64,000 nt of DNA from JABSSA01 sp039975755. Lineage in GTDB: Bacteria; Pseudomonadota; Alphaproteobacteria; Rhodobacterales; Rhodobacteraceae. The stretch spans positions 33,175 to 97,174 of the forward strand of contig JBDWGM010000102.1 in assembly GCA_039975755.1 (NCBI GenBank), read 5' to 3'. Under the pieces are notes generated by a model. The model saw only the letters and a list, made by a program, of their open reading frames with translations, ran no database searches and was not told where the DNA came from. This document shows, one piece after another, positions 26,224 to 37,182 of the stretch (its first letter is position 1; every line of letters begins with the position of its first letter). Made by a program: the position numbers and the translations under genes.

Positions 26224-26302
26224 GCGATTTAACGCTTGAAAGGTTGGCGGGTGTGAAACCGCCCCACGAAATTCCTGCCTCAATTGTCAAGGAGAGACAA
26301 AT

Positions 26303-27946
<1,644 letters not shown>

Positions 27947-28031
27947 TCAGGCGTTTTCGCTTTGCGAGAACACTGGTGCATTGGGCGTGCGCTTCTTAAC
28001 TGAAGCGCGTGCCATGACCGAAAAAGAGTGC

Positions 28032-28060
28032 AAAAGGGGCGGCGTTAAGCGGCCCCTTTT
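28032..28060 (+). terminator. Rho-independent terminator of groESL
   Basis: AAAAGGGGC / GCCCCTTTT, 9-bp stem with an 11-nt loop, ending in a T-run. 86 bp after the groEL stop. A GCGCTTC/GAAGCGC hairpin without a T-run lies at 27989-28008 just before it. Confidence 0.8.
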
Positions 28061-28068
28061 GTTGTTTA

Positions 28069-28122
28069 GGGCCGTTGGATGTTCTGTTTGACCTTTGGTC
28101 AAATGCGCCCACCCACCAACCC
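28069..28122. repeat. Palindromic element, copy B
   Basis: Centre TTTGACC-TTT-GGTCAAA flanked by TCTGTTT and AAATGCGCCCACCC; outer arms reduced to GTTGG/CCAAC. The stem bases differ from copies A and C, but pairing is kept. Lies between groEL and tpm, both plus-strand. Confidence 0.72.
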
Positions 28123-28219
28123 AAAGGGAAACAGGCGACAAATCGATGACCTGACGCCATTTATTTGATGGGTCTTCGTGCTTACGTTGAGGATGCAGCG
28201 CAAAGCATGGAGTGGTTCA

Positions 28220-28858
28220 ATGGATGCAGATTTTTGGCTTGAGCGATGGGATGCAGGACAGACGGGGTTTCACAATAAAGACGTGAACCCGCATCTGGTA
28301 AGATATTTGCCTGGATTGTCACTGCCTGTTGGATCGCATGTTTTTGTGCCACTTTGTGGAAAAACCCGCGATATTCCTTGGTTGTTGGCCAAAGGGTACC
28401 AAGTGACAGGGATCGAGCTAAGCCAATTGGCCATCGATCAACTGTTTGACGAAATGGGTGTGCAGCCAGAGGTGAGCGACACAGGAGCGCTGACGGCATT
28501 CAGAAGCGAAGGCGTGGTTGTTTACAGCGGTGATTTTTTCAAGCTGACGCCTGAGATGTTGGGGGCAGTTCACCTGATCTGGGATCGCGCAGCTTTGGTG
28601 GCGTTGCCTGAGGCTATGCGCCTTGAGTACAGTTCGCATCTGCGCAGTCTGACCGGCAACGCGCCGCAATTGCTGGTCACGCTTGAATATGATCCTGCTG
28701 AAATGGACGGCCCACCATTTTTCATAACAGCAGACGAAGTGAACAGGCATTATGCGGATCACTATGATATCCGTCCGCTTCGTTTGGCGGCAGCCACAGA
28801 TCCCCTAAAGGGTCGTGTCGCCGCGACGGAAAATGTTTGGCATCTGTCACGCCGTTGA
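28220..28858 (+). CDS. tpm: Thiopurine S-methyltransferase
   Basis: 212 residues from ATG 28220 (GGAG just upstream); the ORF extension to 28178 is not needed. N-terminal DADFWLERWDAGQTGFH and the SAM-binding VFVPLCGKTRDIPWLLAKG near 44 are diagnostic of bacterial TPMT. Methylates thiopurines and, in bacteria, selenium or tellurium oxyanion products. Stands alone. Confidence 0.9.
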   Translation: MDADFWLERWDAGQTGFHNKDVNPHLVRYLPGLSLPVGSHVFVPLCGKTRDIPWLLAKGYQVTGIELSQLAIDQLFDEMGVQPEVSDTGALTAFRSEGVVVYSGDFFKLTPEMLGAVHLIWDRAALVALPEAMRLEYSSHLRSLTGNAPQLLVTLEYDPAEMDGPPFFITADEVNRHYADHYDIRPLRLAAATDPLKGRVAATENVWHLSRR

Positions 28859-28915
28859 ACTCTTCGTGCTTGTGCGTATCACAGCTTGGCCTTCTTGTCG
28901 GGCTTCACTACACAG

Positions 28916-29770
28916 ATGCGCATGCGTTTGGTTTTATTGACAACAATTACGATGATCGCGTTTGCGTCCAATTCGGTGCTAAACCGGTTGGCCGTGGACA
29001 GTGGCGACATTGATCCGTCTAGCTTTGCTTTGATCCGCGTGTTGTCGGGTGCGATCGCTCTTTTTGTGATTCTAAAAATGCGCGGGGGGGCTTTGCAAAT
29101 CTTTGCTCCTGGGCGACTTGCCGGCGCGGGTAGCCTTGCGCTTTATATGATTGGGTTTTCGCTGGCCTATAAAACCTTGGACGCGGGGCTGGGCGCATTG
29201 ATTTTGTTTGGCACCGTGCAGGTCGCAACATTTGGTTGGTCGATGATCAAAGGCGTCGAGCTTGGATCGCGTGTTCTGGGTGGCGCGGCAATCGCGTTTA
29301 TTGGGCTGCTGGTTGCGCTTTGGCCGGACTCGGATGCGGCCTTTGGTCTGTGGGGGGCTGTGTGCATGCTTGGGGCGGGCATCGGCTGGGCCATTTACAC
29401 GATGCTTGGACGGTCCGCAAAAGATCCGCTGACAGAAACGGCGTCGAATTTCTTGATCGCTTTGATCCCAATGCTGGCCCTTCTTTTGGGGTCTGACCTA
29501 TGGGCGCAGCCCTTTGGTATTGCGCTGGCTGTGCTGTCCGGGGCTGTGACATCAGGAATGGGATATGCGCTGTGGTACACATTGATGCCCACTTTGGGGG
29601 GACCCCGCGCGGCTGTCATTCAACTTTCCGCACCATTGATTGCCATTCTGGGCGGGGTCGTGCTGTTGGAGGAAAGCCTGACGACGCAACTGGTGCTGTC
29701 CACGGCTCTTGTCATTGGCGGGATCGCGGTTGCGATCACATCACAATCGTCTCAAGCGGGTCGTAAGTAA
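28916..29770 (+). CDS. EamA/DMT family transporter
   Basis: 284 residues from ATG 28916, with ten transmembrane helices in two EamA repeats of five. The N-terminus MRLVLLTTITMIAFASNSVLNRLAV and the second-half PRAAVIQLSAPLIAILGG are typical. Probably exports or takes up a small metabolite; substrate not inferable. Its last 35 bases overlap the convergent Nudix gene. Confidence 0.85.
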   Translation: MRMRLVLLTTITMIAFASNSVLNRLAVDSGDIDPSSFALIRVLSGAIALFVILKMRGGALQIFAPGRLAGAGSLALYMIGFSLAYKTLDAGLGALILFGTVQVATFGWSMIKGVELGSRVLGGAAIAFIGLLVALWPDSDAAFGLWGAVCMLGAGIGWAIYTMLGRSAKDPLTETASNFLIALIPMLALLLGSDLWAQPFGIALAVLSGAVTSGMGYALWYTLMPTLGGPRAAVIQLSAPLIAILGGVVLLEESLTTQLVLSTALVIGGIAVAITSQSSQAGRK

Positions 29771-30188
29771 GCGCATCTTGGCCAAAGGCGACATCCGCCA
29801 AACTGGATGGTTTAAAGGACATCGCGCGCAATTCGCGTTCAGTGACCCAACGCCTTTGCGTGACGACATGTTCGGGATCGCGCCAGTTCGGATCCAAGGC
29901 TGCCGCAGATTGTAAGGTGCAGCGAAAGAACATTTCGACTTGGTGGAATCCTGATGCGGGATCATGAAACTCATTGATAAGGCAGGGTGCGCCCACGTTT
30001 ATCTTAAGGCCGGTTTCCTCAAAGACTTCGCGACGCAAGTTGTCAGGCAAACTGGAACCGGTATGGATGCCGCCCCCCGGCGCACACATCAGCGCGCTTT
30101 TCCCGTCGGGCCACGCATTGACCATCAACAGACGGTTTTCATGGATAAGAACCGCGCGGGTTGCCAATCTGGGCGATCTTGGGCGCAT
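29736..30188 (-). CDS. Nudix hydrolase
   Basis: 150 residues. The Nudix box is GGGIHTGSSLPDNLRREVFEETGL near 38-61, given here as landmarks GGGIHTGSS and REVFEETGL. The Glu normally found in the GE start of the box is Ser here, while the metal-binding REVFEE core is intact. Hydrolyses some nucleoside-diphosphate-linked compound. Convergent 35-bp overlap with the EamA gene. Confidence 0.85.
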   Translation of the reverse strand: MRPRSPRLATRAVLIHENRLLMVNAWPDGKSALMCAPGGGIHTGSSLPDNLRREVFEETGLKINVGAPCLINEFHDPASGFHQVEMFFRCTLQSAAALDPNWRDPEHVVTQRRWVTERELRAMSFKPSSLADVAFGQDALTYDPLETIVM

Positions 30189-30249
30189 TTTATCACCTTT
30201 TCTGAAACTTGGTATTTTCTACGCGGGACTGAATGCGTATCTCAAGAGA

Positions 30250-31008
30250 ATGAGACATTTGTTGGCGATAATGATTTGGATTGGCTTGGCTGCGCAAGCA
30301 CAGGCAGCCTGTGTCATCGTTTTACATGGGCTTGCCCGATCAGAATCGTCGTTGCTTGTGATTGAACAGGTTCTTGAATCCGAAGGCTACCGGGTTGTGC
30401 GTCCGGGATATCCATCCACCAAAGCAACAGTTGAGGATTTGGCGCAAGCCGTTATGCCAGATGCAGTGTCTGACTGCGAAGGCGACACGCCCATTCATTT
30501 TGTGACCCATTCGATGGGCGGGATACTGGTGCGTCATTGGTTTGCGGAACACGAACCCAATGCGCTTGGCCGTGTGGTTATGATGGGACCACCAAACAAT
30601 GGCAGCGAAGTTGTGGATTTGTTTGGTGATTTCTTCGCATTTGGATGGGTCAACGGACCGGCCGGGTACCAACTGGGCACGGGTCCGGACAGTTTGTCAC
30701 GTCGATTGCCGGCTGTGGATTACCCTGTTGGTATAATTGCAGGCAGCCAGTCTTTAAACGCGTTCTTTTCGACGCAGTTGCCGGGCCCCGATGATGGGAA
30801 AGTCAGTGTTGCATCGACAAAAGTGGACGGGATGACAGATCACATCGTTTTGCCGGTGACGCACACGTTTATGATGAATAACCCGAACGTCATGGCGCAA
30901 ACGCTGATCTTTCTTGAGCACGGAACGTTTGATCCTGACGCGTCGTGGATTGATGTCGTAACCGAATCCGATTGTCCCGGCGGGAATTGTGATGAACCAT
31001 CCGAATGA
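30250..31008 (+). CDS. Secreted lipase/esterase-like alpha/beta hydrolase
   Basis: 252 residues from ATG 30250; MRHLLAIMIWIGLAAQAQA is a signal peptide. CVIVLHGLARSE gives the oxyanion HG, HSMGG near 102 is the nucleophile elbow, and a late VTHTFMMNN contains the probable catalytic His. The C-terminus has a Cys pair (CPGGNC). Resembles the triacylglycerol lipase-like YpfH/LipA-type family. The long in-frame N-terminal extension to 29974 is the antisense of the Nudix gene and is rejected. SD is weak. Confidence 0.78.
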   Translation: MRHLLAIMIWIGLAAQAQAACVIVLHGLARSESSLLVIEQVLESEGYRVVRPGYPSTKATVEDLAQAVMPDAVSDCEGDTPIHFVTHSMGGILVRHWFAEHEPNALGRVVMMGPPNNGSEVVDLFGDFFAFGWVNGPAGYQLGTGPDSLSRRLPAVDYPVGIIAGSQSLNAFFSTQLPGPDDGKVSVASTKVDGMTDHIVLPVTHTFMMNNPNVMAQTLIFLEHGTFDPDASWIDVVTESDCPGGNCDEPSE

Positions 31009-31074
31009 GCTCGTAAGCCAGGCTGATGGTCAGTGGCGGCATCCGCCACCTATCTGAAACTGTCGCCAAGCAGA

Positions 31075-32148
31075 TTAGGCTTTCGAGACAACCCGGTTAA
31101 AATGCCCCATCTTACGCCCAGCTTTGACGTCTGATTTGCCGTATAAATGCAGCGCAACATCACCCGCTTTTGCCAGTTCGGGAACGTGGTCCATATCCTC
31201 GCCGATTAGGTTTTCCATGACGACATCGCTGTGACGTTCACCATCCCCCAACGGCCAGCCCACGACCGCACGGATATGTTGTTCGAATTGATCAACGGTA
31301 CAGCCATTTTGGGTCCAGTGACCGGAATTATGAACACGCGGGGCGAATTCATTCACCACCAAACCGCCTGACGTGACAAACAATTCGACACCCATAACGC
31401 CGACGTAATCGAGTGCGTTTAAAATGCGCGCGGCGATCAACACAGCGTCAGAGCGTTGGGACGGTGTCAATTGCGCAGGCACAGTTGTTGTGCGCAAAAT
31501 GCCGTCCTTATGGACGTTTTCACCGGGCGCATACACAGACACACCACCGTCAATACTGCGCGCCGCAATGATGGAAACCTCGCGTTGAAAGTCGATGAAA
31601 CCCTCAAGAATTGCGGGCGCTCCGGCCATATCGGCAAACGCTTGGTCCGCATCAGACAACGCCATGATGCGCGCTTGACCTTTTCCGTCATACCCAAATC
31701 GACGTGTTTTCAGGATCGAAGGCGCGCCAATTGTGGCAAGTGCGGCATGCAGTGCGTCGGCGTCGGGAATGTCCGCATAAGGTGCTGTCATCAGCCCAAG
31801 GCCAGATAAGAAATCTTTTTCGATCAGGCGATCCTGACTGGTGCGCAAGGCTTCGCGCCCGGGGCGGATTGGGCAAAAGGCTTCGAGTGTGTCCAACGCG
31901 TCGGTGGGGATGTTTTCGAATTCGTATGTGATGACGTCAACGCTTTGTGCAAAGGCCTTCAATGCATCGGTGTCGTCATATGACGCCGTTGTAACCGCAT
32001 CGGCCACATGCCCGGCGGGTGGCATTGGACCGGGTTCAAAGATGTGACAGCGAAAGCCCAATCGACTGGCCGCAACGGACAACATACGACCCAATTGCCC
32101 GCCGCCAAGAATACCAATGATGCTATCTTGCTGAAGGGGCTCAGTCAT
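31075..32148 (-). CDS. purK: 5-(Carboxyamino)imidazole ribonucleotide synthase
   Basis: 357 residues of the ATP-grasp fold. GILGGGQLGRMLSVAA at the N-terminus and LKTRRFGYDGKGQ near 145 are PurK signatures; EFAPRVHNSGHWT near 266 is the catalytic loop. Carboxylates AIR to N5-CAIR in purine synthesis with PurE, whose gene overlaps it by 8 bp upstream. Confidence 0.95.
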   Translation of the reverse strand: MTEPLQQDSIIGILGGGQLGRMLSVAASRLGFRCHIFEPGPMPPAGHVADAVTTASYDDTDALKAFAQSVDVITYEFENIPTDALDTLEAFCPIRPGREALRTSQDRLIEKDFLSGLGLMTAPYADIPDADALHAALATIGAPSILKTRRFGYDGKGQARIMALSDADQAFADMAGAPAILEGFIDFQREVSIIAARSIDGGVSVYAPGENVHKDGILRTTTVPAQLTPSQRSDAVLIAARILNALDYVGVMGVELFVTSGGLVVNEFAPRVHNSGHWTQNGCTVDQFEQHIRAVVGWPLGDGERHSDVVMENLIGEDMDHVPELAKAGDVALHLYGKSDVKAGRKMGHFNRVVSKA

Positions 32149-32635
32149 CGACTGGTTCCTCTGGAATTGATGCGCTTAGTGCGGCGCGCCATGCGTCCAG
32201 CCGTTCAGCCAAATCAGCATCTTGCAATGCCAAAATACCTGCGGCCATCAGGCCCGCATTTGCGGCACCTGCCGCGCCAATCGCCATGGTGGCAACCGGA
32301 AAGCCCTTTGGCATCTGCACAATCGAATAGAGGCTATCAACGCCGGACAGCGCGCGGGTTTGAACCGGAACCCCAATCACTGGCACGCGCGTTTTCGATG
32401 CCATCATACCCGGCAAATGCGCCGCACCTCCGGCACCGGCAATAATCACTTGCAACCCGCGTGTCGCGGCGGCGCGGCCATAGTCCCAAAGACGATCGGG
32501 GGTGCGATGCGCAGAGACGATCTTGCTTTCATATGGGATGTTCAGTTCGTCCAGAATCTGTGCGGATTCTCGTAGGGTCGGCCAGTCAGATTGACTGCCC
32601 ATGATGATACCTACGGGTGGGACCAAATCTGCCAT
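32141..32635 (-). CDS. purE: 5-(Carboxyamino)imidazole ribonucleotide mutase
   Basis: 164 residues, class I PurE. GIIMGSQSDWPTL near 9, SAHRTPDRLWDY near 41, and AGGAAHLPGM near 70 are the active-site loops. Converts N5-CAIR to CAIR. Translationally coupled to purK. Confidence 0.95.
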   Translation of the reverse strand: MADLVPPVGIIMGSQSDWPTLRESAQILDELNIPYESKIVSAHRTPDRLWDYGRAAATRGLQVIIAGAGGAAHLPGMMASKTRVPVIGVPVQTRALSGVDSLYSIVQMPKGFPVATMAIGAAGAANAGLMAAGILALQDADLAERLDAWRAALSASIPEEPVDD

Positions 32636-32684
32636 GAATGCGCCTCGCTTGGAAAAGAGCGGGCACTATAACTGCAACTGTAGC

Positions 32685-32909
32685 TTAGGCAATGATGTCC
32701 GGCGTCAATCGGTCTTCGATCAGCGCAATTTTGTCCTTTAGCAACAGCTTGCGCTTTTTTAAGCGCCGTAACGTCAATTGGTCAGCCGTTTGGCGTTCGT
32801 GAAGCGCAGAAATGGCGTCATCCAAATCGCGATGTTCGCGGCGAAAGACTTCCAATTCGACCCGCAAGACTTCGTCGGTCTTCATAGCGAGATCAGATTG
32901 CATGTTCAT
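32685..32909 (-). CDS. DUF465 (YdcH) family protein
   Basis: 74 residues from ATG 32907-32909. Mostly a helical/coiled-coil: EHRDLDDAISALHE then the basic RRLKKRKLLLKDKIALIEDRL, typical of YdcH. Function unknown. Single-gene unit between purE and the divergent hsp20. Confidence 0.85.
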   Translation of the reverse strand: MNMQSDLAMKTDEVLRVELEVFRREHRDLDDAISALHERQTADQLTLRRLKKRKLLLKDKIALIEDRLTPDIIA

Positions 32910-33069
32910 TGTTGTTTCCAGCACAGTGTGGTCTGCGCGGACTATAATACGTTCATTGCAATGCGCATAGCCCTTGTACGCTTATGGTTACCAGCCCATA
33001 TTAAAAGAGACCGCCGCCGATATCGGGGTGGTCAGCTGACGGTCGCTTTAACGGATAAGGACGTGTCGC

Positions 33070-33483
33070 ATGACAAAAATGACCTTGGGATCATACCCAC
33101 ATTTGTTGGGCTTTGAACAGCTTGAGCGCTTGCTTGAGCGGACTGCGAAAGCAGGGAATGAAGGCTACCCGCCTTTTAATATTGAACAATCATCGGCGCA
33201 TTCGTATCGAATTACACTGGCTGTGGCCGGTTTTTCCGAAGCGGATTTGTCAATTACGGTCGAAGATCGGCAATTGGTGATCAGAGGGCGTCAGAATGAC
33301 GACCCGGATGGGCGTGTGTTCTTGCATCGTGGCATTGCCGCACGGCAGTTTCAGCGCACTTTCGTTCTGGCAGAAGGTGTTGAGGTCGGCGAGGCCTTGA
33401 TCGAAAATGGCCTGCTGCATGTGGACCTCACACAGGCTGTACCAGAGGCTGTCGTTCAAACGATCAAAATCAGGAAAGGGTAA
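33070..33483 (+). CDS. Small heat-shock protein Hsp20
   Basis: 137 residues. The alpha-crystallin domain (about 40-125) carries AGFSEADLSITVEDRQLVIRG and the terminal strand with ENGLLHVDLTQ. Holdase chaperone (IbpA-like). Three bases separate it from the DUF1150 gene, a standard Rhodobacteraceae pair, so both are likely co-expressed under stress. Confidence 0.9.
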   Translation: MTKMTLGSYPHLLGFEQLERLLERTAKAGNEGYPPFNIEQSSAHSYRITLAVAGFSEADLSITVEDRQLVIRGRQNDDPDGRVFLHRGIAARQFQRTFVLAEGVEVGEALIENGLLHVDLTQAVPEAVVQTIKIRKG

Positions 33484-33486
33484 GTT

Positions 33487-33711
33487 ATGCGGACACCATA
33501 TGAAATCGATGCTCAGGAAGATCGAAACGTCTATGTCAAACCCATTCGGGTGAAAGATCTACCCACAGATGTTCAAGAACAGGCTGAGGGATTGGAAACT
33601 CTGTTTGCGGTGCACGATTCGGAAGGGCAGCAATTGGCCCTCGTCGCGGATGAACGCATGGCGTTTGTTTTGGCACGTGAACACAATTACGCGCCGCATT
33701 TGGTTCACTAA
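33487..33711 (+). CDS. DUF1150 family protein
   Basis: 74 residues. The C-terminal LFAVHDSEGQQLALVADERMAF is typical of DUF1150, which regularly follows hsp20 in alphaproteobacteria. No known function; a role with the small heat-shock protein is inferred only from gene order. Confidence 0.87.
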   Translation: MRTPYEIDAQEDRNVYVKPIRVKDLPTDVQEQAEGLETLFAVHDSEGQQLALVADERMAFVLAREHNYAPHLVH

Positions 33712-33747
33712 GACATCTGACACAAATTCGATCGTGCAGGGGACAGC

Positions 33748-34617
33748 ATGACATTTGAAGTTGATTGGGTTGATGCGTTCGCCGATGCGGCGTTTTCAGG
33801 CAATGGATGCGCTGTCGTGCATGGCGGCGCATCGCTGGACGATGACACGTGCATGGCATTTGTGCGCGAAACGTCTTTGGTTGAATGTACATTTACGGGC
33901 CCGTCCGACGTGGCGGACATACATGTGCGCTATTTTCTGGCCTCGCGAGAAATTCCATTTGCCGGGCATCCGACCGTGGCGACAATTGCCGCAATGCGGG
34001 CACGTGGATTTATCCAAGATGGCACGCTGACCATGGAAACCCTTGCCGGTGTGTTGTCTGTCGAAGTCGACGGAACATCCGTGCGTATGACGCAAAACGC
34101 GCCGGAATTCGGTGATCAGGTTGATCCTGCGCTTGTGGCGACGGGTATGGGCGTCGACGCATCGGACATTATCGGAACGCCGCAAATCGTGTCCACAGGA
34201 TTGCCGTTCTGTATCACCCTCCTGCGCGACAGAAATGCGGTCAGATCAGCGTCCCTAAACCTCAAAGGGTTAACAGATTACGCCGCATCGATTGGCCAAG
34301 CATCAACCGATATCATGGAACCCTATCTGATTACCTTGCAAGACGTGCCCCAAGACGCCCAAACCTTTGGTCGTCTTTTGTTGGCACCCCCCAGCGCACC
34401 CGAAGATCCGTTTACCGGATCTGCAACTGGTGCGGCGGCGTCTTACCTTTGGCATACAGGCCTGATTGACGGTGCACCTTACGTGGCCGCGCAGGGCGAC
34501 GACATGGGCCGACCGGGGCGCGCAGATGTGCGTTTGCTTGGGAAATCGGACGATATCACGGGGGTTGTGGTCGGTGGCAAGGCGCACATTTTGATCAGTG
34601 GCACCTTAAATCTATAA
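33748..34617 (+). CDS. PhzF family isomerase/epimerase
   Basis: 289 residues with the two-domain diaminopimelate-epimerase-like fold. The family landmarks are VDAFADAAFSGNGCAVV near 6, FTGPSDVADIHVRYF near 45 with catalytic-region FAGHPTVA near 71, and DPFTGSATGAAASYL near 218. Not in a phenazine cluster here; substrate unknown. CAGGGGACAG precedes the ATG. Confidence 0.88.
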   Translation: MTFEVDWVDAFADAAFSGNGCAVVHGGASLDDDTCMAFVRETSLVECTFTGPSDVADIHVRYFLASREIPFAGHPTVATIAAMRARGFIQDGTLTMETLAGVLSVEVDGTSVRMTQNAPEFGDQVDPALVATGMGVDASDIIGTPQIVSTGLPFCITLLRDRNAVRSASLNLKGLTDYAASIGQASTDIMEPYLITLQDVPQDAQTFGRLLLAPPSAPEDPFTGSATGAAASYLWHTGLIDGAPYVAAQGDDMGRPGRADVRLLGKSDDITGVVVGGKAHILISGTLNL

Positions 34618-34661
34618 CGAAATGGCCCCGGCAAGGTCACATTCTAGCCCGATATTCTCTT

Positions 34662-35291
34662 ATGGTTCTTGGGATGAAACTTGCATTCCTCACCATAGCA
34701 CTCACGTGCGTTTCCATGTCCGTCGCCGCGTCAAGTGACAACGCGGTTTCCGAAGCGTGTATATCAGGGAAATCCGAAGACAGGGTTCACCTGACCGCAG
34801 ACTCTCGGATAGCGATCTGTTCGGAATGGATGGAAGAGGATCAATCCGCCCGCTCTGTGGCTTTGCTGTATCGCGCCGAACTCTATGCCGAGCAGCAGCA
34901 ATGGGACGAAGCCTTTCAGGATTATTCCGAAATGTTGCAACTGGACGCGGATAATCCCAGCGTCTGGTACAATCGCGGCGCATTGCGTGCACGCCATTTT
35001 GGGCAGGTCGAAGAAGCGATCATGGATTTCGACGAAGCTGTCGCTTTGACACATGATCGCCCACGCGCTCGGTATTTTTTGCATCGCGCGGCGGCTTATG
35101 GTCGGCTGATCGAAGAAGAAAGCGAACGCACAGTCGAACAAGATTTGGAAGCGTTGCACAGCATGCAATCCGATTTGGAAACCTTCATGGTGCTGACGGC
35201 CGACAAACCTTGGGAAGAGAAAAAACGCGCGGCTGCCAAAGATGCTTTGACTTATGTTGCCGCGCGCTTGAAAGCGCTTGGTGAAGCTTAG
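34662..35291 (+). CDS. Exported tetratricopeptide-repeat protein
   Basis: 209 residues; a signal peptide begins at the fifth residue (MKLAFLTIALTCVSMSVAAS), so ATG 34674 may be the true start. Around three TPR units follow (ALLYRAELYAEQQQWDEAF, then YNRGALRARHFGQVEEAI and RARYFLHRAAAY). TPRs mediate protein contacts; no partner is evident. Its stop overlaps that of the convergent sat-cysC by 4 bp. Confidence 0.8.
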   Translation: MVLGMKLAFLTIALTCVSMSVAASSDNAVSEACISGKSEDRVHLTADSRIAICSEWMEEDQSARSVALLYRAELYAEQQQWDEAFQDYSEMLQLDADNPSVWYNRGALRARHFGQVEEAIMDFDEAVALTHDRPRARYFLHRAAAYGRLIEEESERTVEQDLEALHSMQSDLETFMVLTADKPWEEKKRAAAKDALTYVAARLKALGEA

Positions 35292-37006
35292 CGTCCTGAA
35301 ATCAGACCCATGCTTTCCAGTTTCAACAGAACTTGGTGGGCGCAATTGTCCACTTCAATGTTCTGTGTCTCAACGCTGAGCTCTGGATTTTCTGGAACAT
35401 CGTAGGGGTCCGAAATCCCTGTGAATTCCTTGATCTTGCCATCACGTGCCAACTTATAAAGACCTTTACGGTCCCGACGTTCGCATTCTTCAATGCTTGT
35501 GGCGACGTGAACTTCGACAAACGCACCGAATTGTTCAACATCTTCTCGAACGGCCCGGCGTGTCGTTGCATAAGGCGCAATAGGGGCACAAATCGCGATT
35601 CCACCGTTTTTGGTGATCTCGGATGCGACATAACCAATACGACGGATGTTCAGATCGCGGTGTTCTTTCGAAAACCCAAGCTCAGAGCTGAGGTTCTTCC
35701 GAACGATATCACCGTCCAGCAGGGTCACGGGGCGACCGCCCATTTCCATCAGTTTGACCATCAAAGCGTTTGCAATGGTGGATTTACCTGATCCTGAAAA
35801 CCCGGTGAAGAAAACTGTGAACCCCTGGCGCGAACGTGGAGGTCTGGTTTTACGCAATTCTGTGACAACTTCGGGAAACGAGAACCATTCCGGAATCTCA
35901 AGACCCTCAGCCAACCGGCGACGCAATTCGGTGCCTGAAATGTTCAGGATTGTTACGTCATCTTTGTCTTTGATTTCGTCATTTGGCTCGTATTGCGCAC
36001 GTTCTTGAACATAGACCATGTGTTTGAAATCGACCATTTCGATCCCAATTTCATCCTGATGTTCGCGGAACAATTCCTGTGCGTCATAAGGGCCGTAAAA
36101 ATCTTCTCCGGCCGAGTTTTTGCCCGGTCCGGCGTGATCGCGGCCAACGATGAAATGTGTACACCCGTGGTTTGCGCGGATCAGACCGTGCCAAACCGCT
36201 TCGCGTGGGCCAGCCATGCGCATCGCCAAATTCAACAAGCTCATAGTTGTTGTCGCTTGCGGGTACTTGTCCAGAACGGCCTCGTAACAACGCACCCGCG
36301 TAAAGTGATCGACATCGCCCGGCTTGGTCATTCCGACCACGGGATGGATCAACAGGTTGGCTTGGGCTTCACGCGCCGCACGGAACGTCAGTTCCTGGTG
36401 GGCACGGTGCAGGGGGTTGCGTGTCTGGAACGCGACGACTTTGCGCCAGCCCAATTTGCGAAAATAAGCCCGCAATTCATTTGGGGTGTCCCGGCGCGAA
36501 CGGAAATCATAGTGAACAGGCTGCTGGATACCTGTGACTGGGCCGCCAAGGTAAACAGAACCGGCAGAGTTGTGCAGGTAATTGACCGCAGGGTGCGCAT
36601 CGTCATCGGCACCAAAAACTTTTTCAGCTTCACGTGCTTTGTTCGGTGTCCAACGGTCCGTGACCGTCATCGTCGCTAGGATCACGCCTTCCTGATCCCG
36701 CAACGCAATGTCCTGACCCACTTCAATGGAATCGGCAAAGTCTTGGCTGACGTCCAAATTGATTGGCATCGGCCAAAGCGACCCATCGCTCAGGCGCATG
36801 TTTTCGACAACACCATCATAGTCTTGTTCCGACAAGAACCCCTTCAACGGGTTGAACCCGCCATTCATCAGAAGTTCAAGGTCACAGATTTGCCGCGGAT
36901 TAAGATCCCAGCTCGTCAGATCAGCAGCTTCGGCCTTCAATTTCTGAGCGCTGTCATAAGAAACATAAAGCTCAGGAATCGGGGCGAGGTTATTTTGCAT
37001 TGTCAT
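35288..37006 (-). CDS. cysNC-type (sat-cysC): Bifunctional sulfate adenylyltransferase / adenylylsulfate kinase
   Basis: 572 residues. The N-terminal two thirds is ATP sulfurylase with FQTRNPLHRAHQEL near 194 and VGRDHAGPGKNS near 289. The C-terminal 180 residues are APS kinase with P-loop GFSGSGKST near 400 and the DGDIVRKNLSSELGFS segment. Makes APS and then PAPS from sulfate and ATP, for cysteine synthesis or sulfation. This is the single-chain Sat/CysC fusion, not CysD/CysN. The ATG at 37006 has only a weak GAG upstream. Confidence 0.93.
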   Translation of the reverse strand: MTMQNNLAPIPELYVSYDSAQKLKAEAADLTSWDLNPRQICDLELLMNGGFNPLKGFLSEQDYDGVVENMRLSDGSLWPMPINLDVSQDFADSIEVGQDIALRDQEGVILATMTVTDRWTPNKAREAEKVFGADDDAHPAVNYLHNSAGSVYLGGPVTGIQQPVHYDFRSRRDTPNELRAYFRKLGWRKVVAFQTRNPLHRAHQELTFRAAREAQANLLIHPVVGMTKPGDVDHFTRVRCYEAVLDKYPQATTTMSLLNLAMRMAGPREAVWHGLIRANHGCTHFIVGRDHAGPGKNSAGEDFYGPYDAQELFREHQDEIGIEMVDFKHMVYVQERAQYEPNDEIKDKDDVTILNISGTELRRRLAEGLEIPEWFSFPEVVTELRKTRPPRSRQGFTVFFTGFSGSGKSTIANALMVKLMEMGGRPVTLLDGDIVRKNLSSELGFSKEHRDLNIRRIGYVASEITKNGGIAICAPIAPYATTRRAVREDVEQFGAFVEVHVATSIEECERRDRKGLYKLARDGKIKEFTGISDPYDVPENPELSVETQNIEVDNCAHQVLLKLESMGLISGR

Positions 37007-37182
37007 TAATACGTCTCGTTGATCGAATTACGCGGACATGTCACAGCCAGCACTATACCAGCGGGCCACTAAAGCCCTGTGGCCAATGGATCAAGGTTGA
37101 ATCCATGAAATAGGCAGTTTCGTGCGGAATTGCCGCGTTGCACGTGGCGCAAACCTCGTGTTTTGGTGCAGAAATGCTCCGA

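Noticed and set aside
29974..30249. N-terminal extension of the lipase-like gene
   Set aside because: This part is antisense to the Nudix gene; the signal peptide beginning at 30250 marks the proper start.
35331..35345. GGTGGGCGCA as a fourth copy of the palindromic element
   Set aside because: It lies within sat-cysC coding sequence and lacks the TCTGTTT block and central stem.
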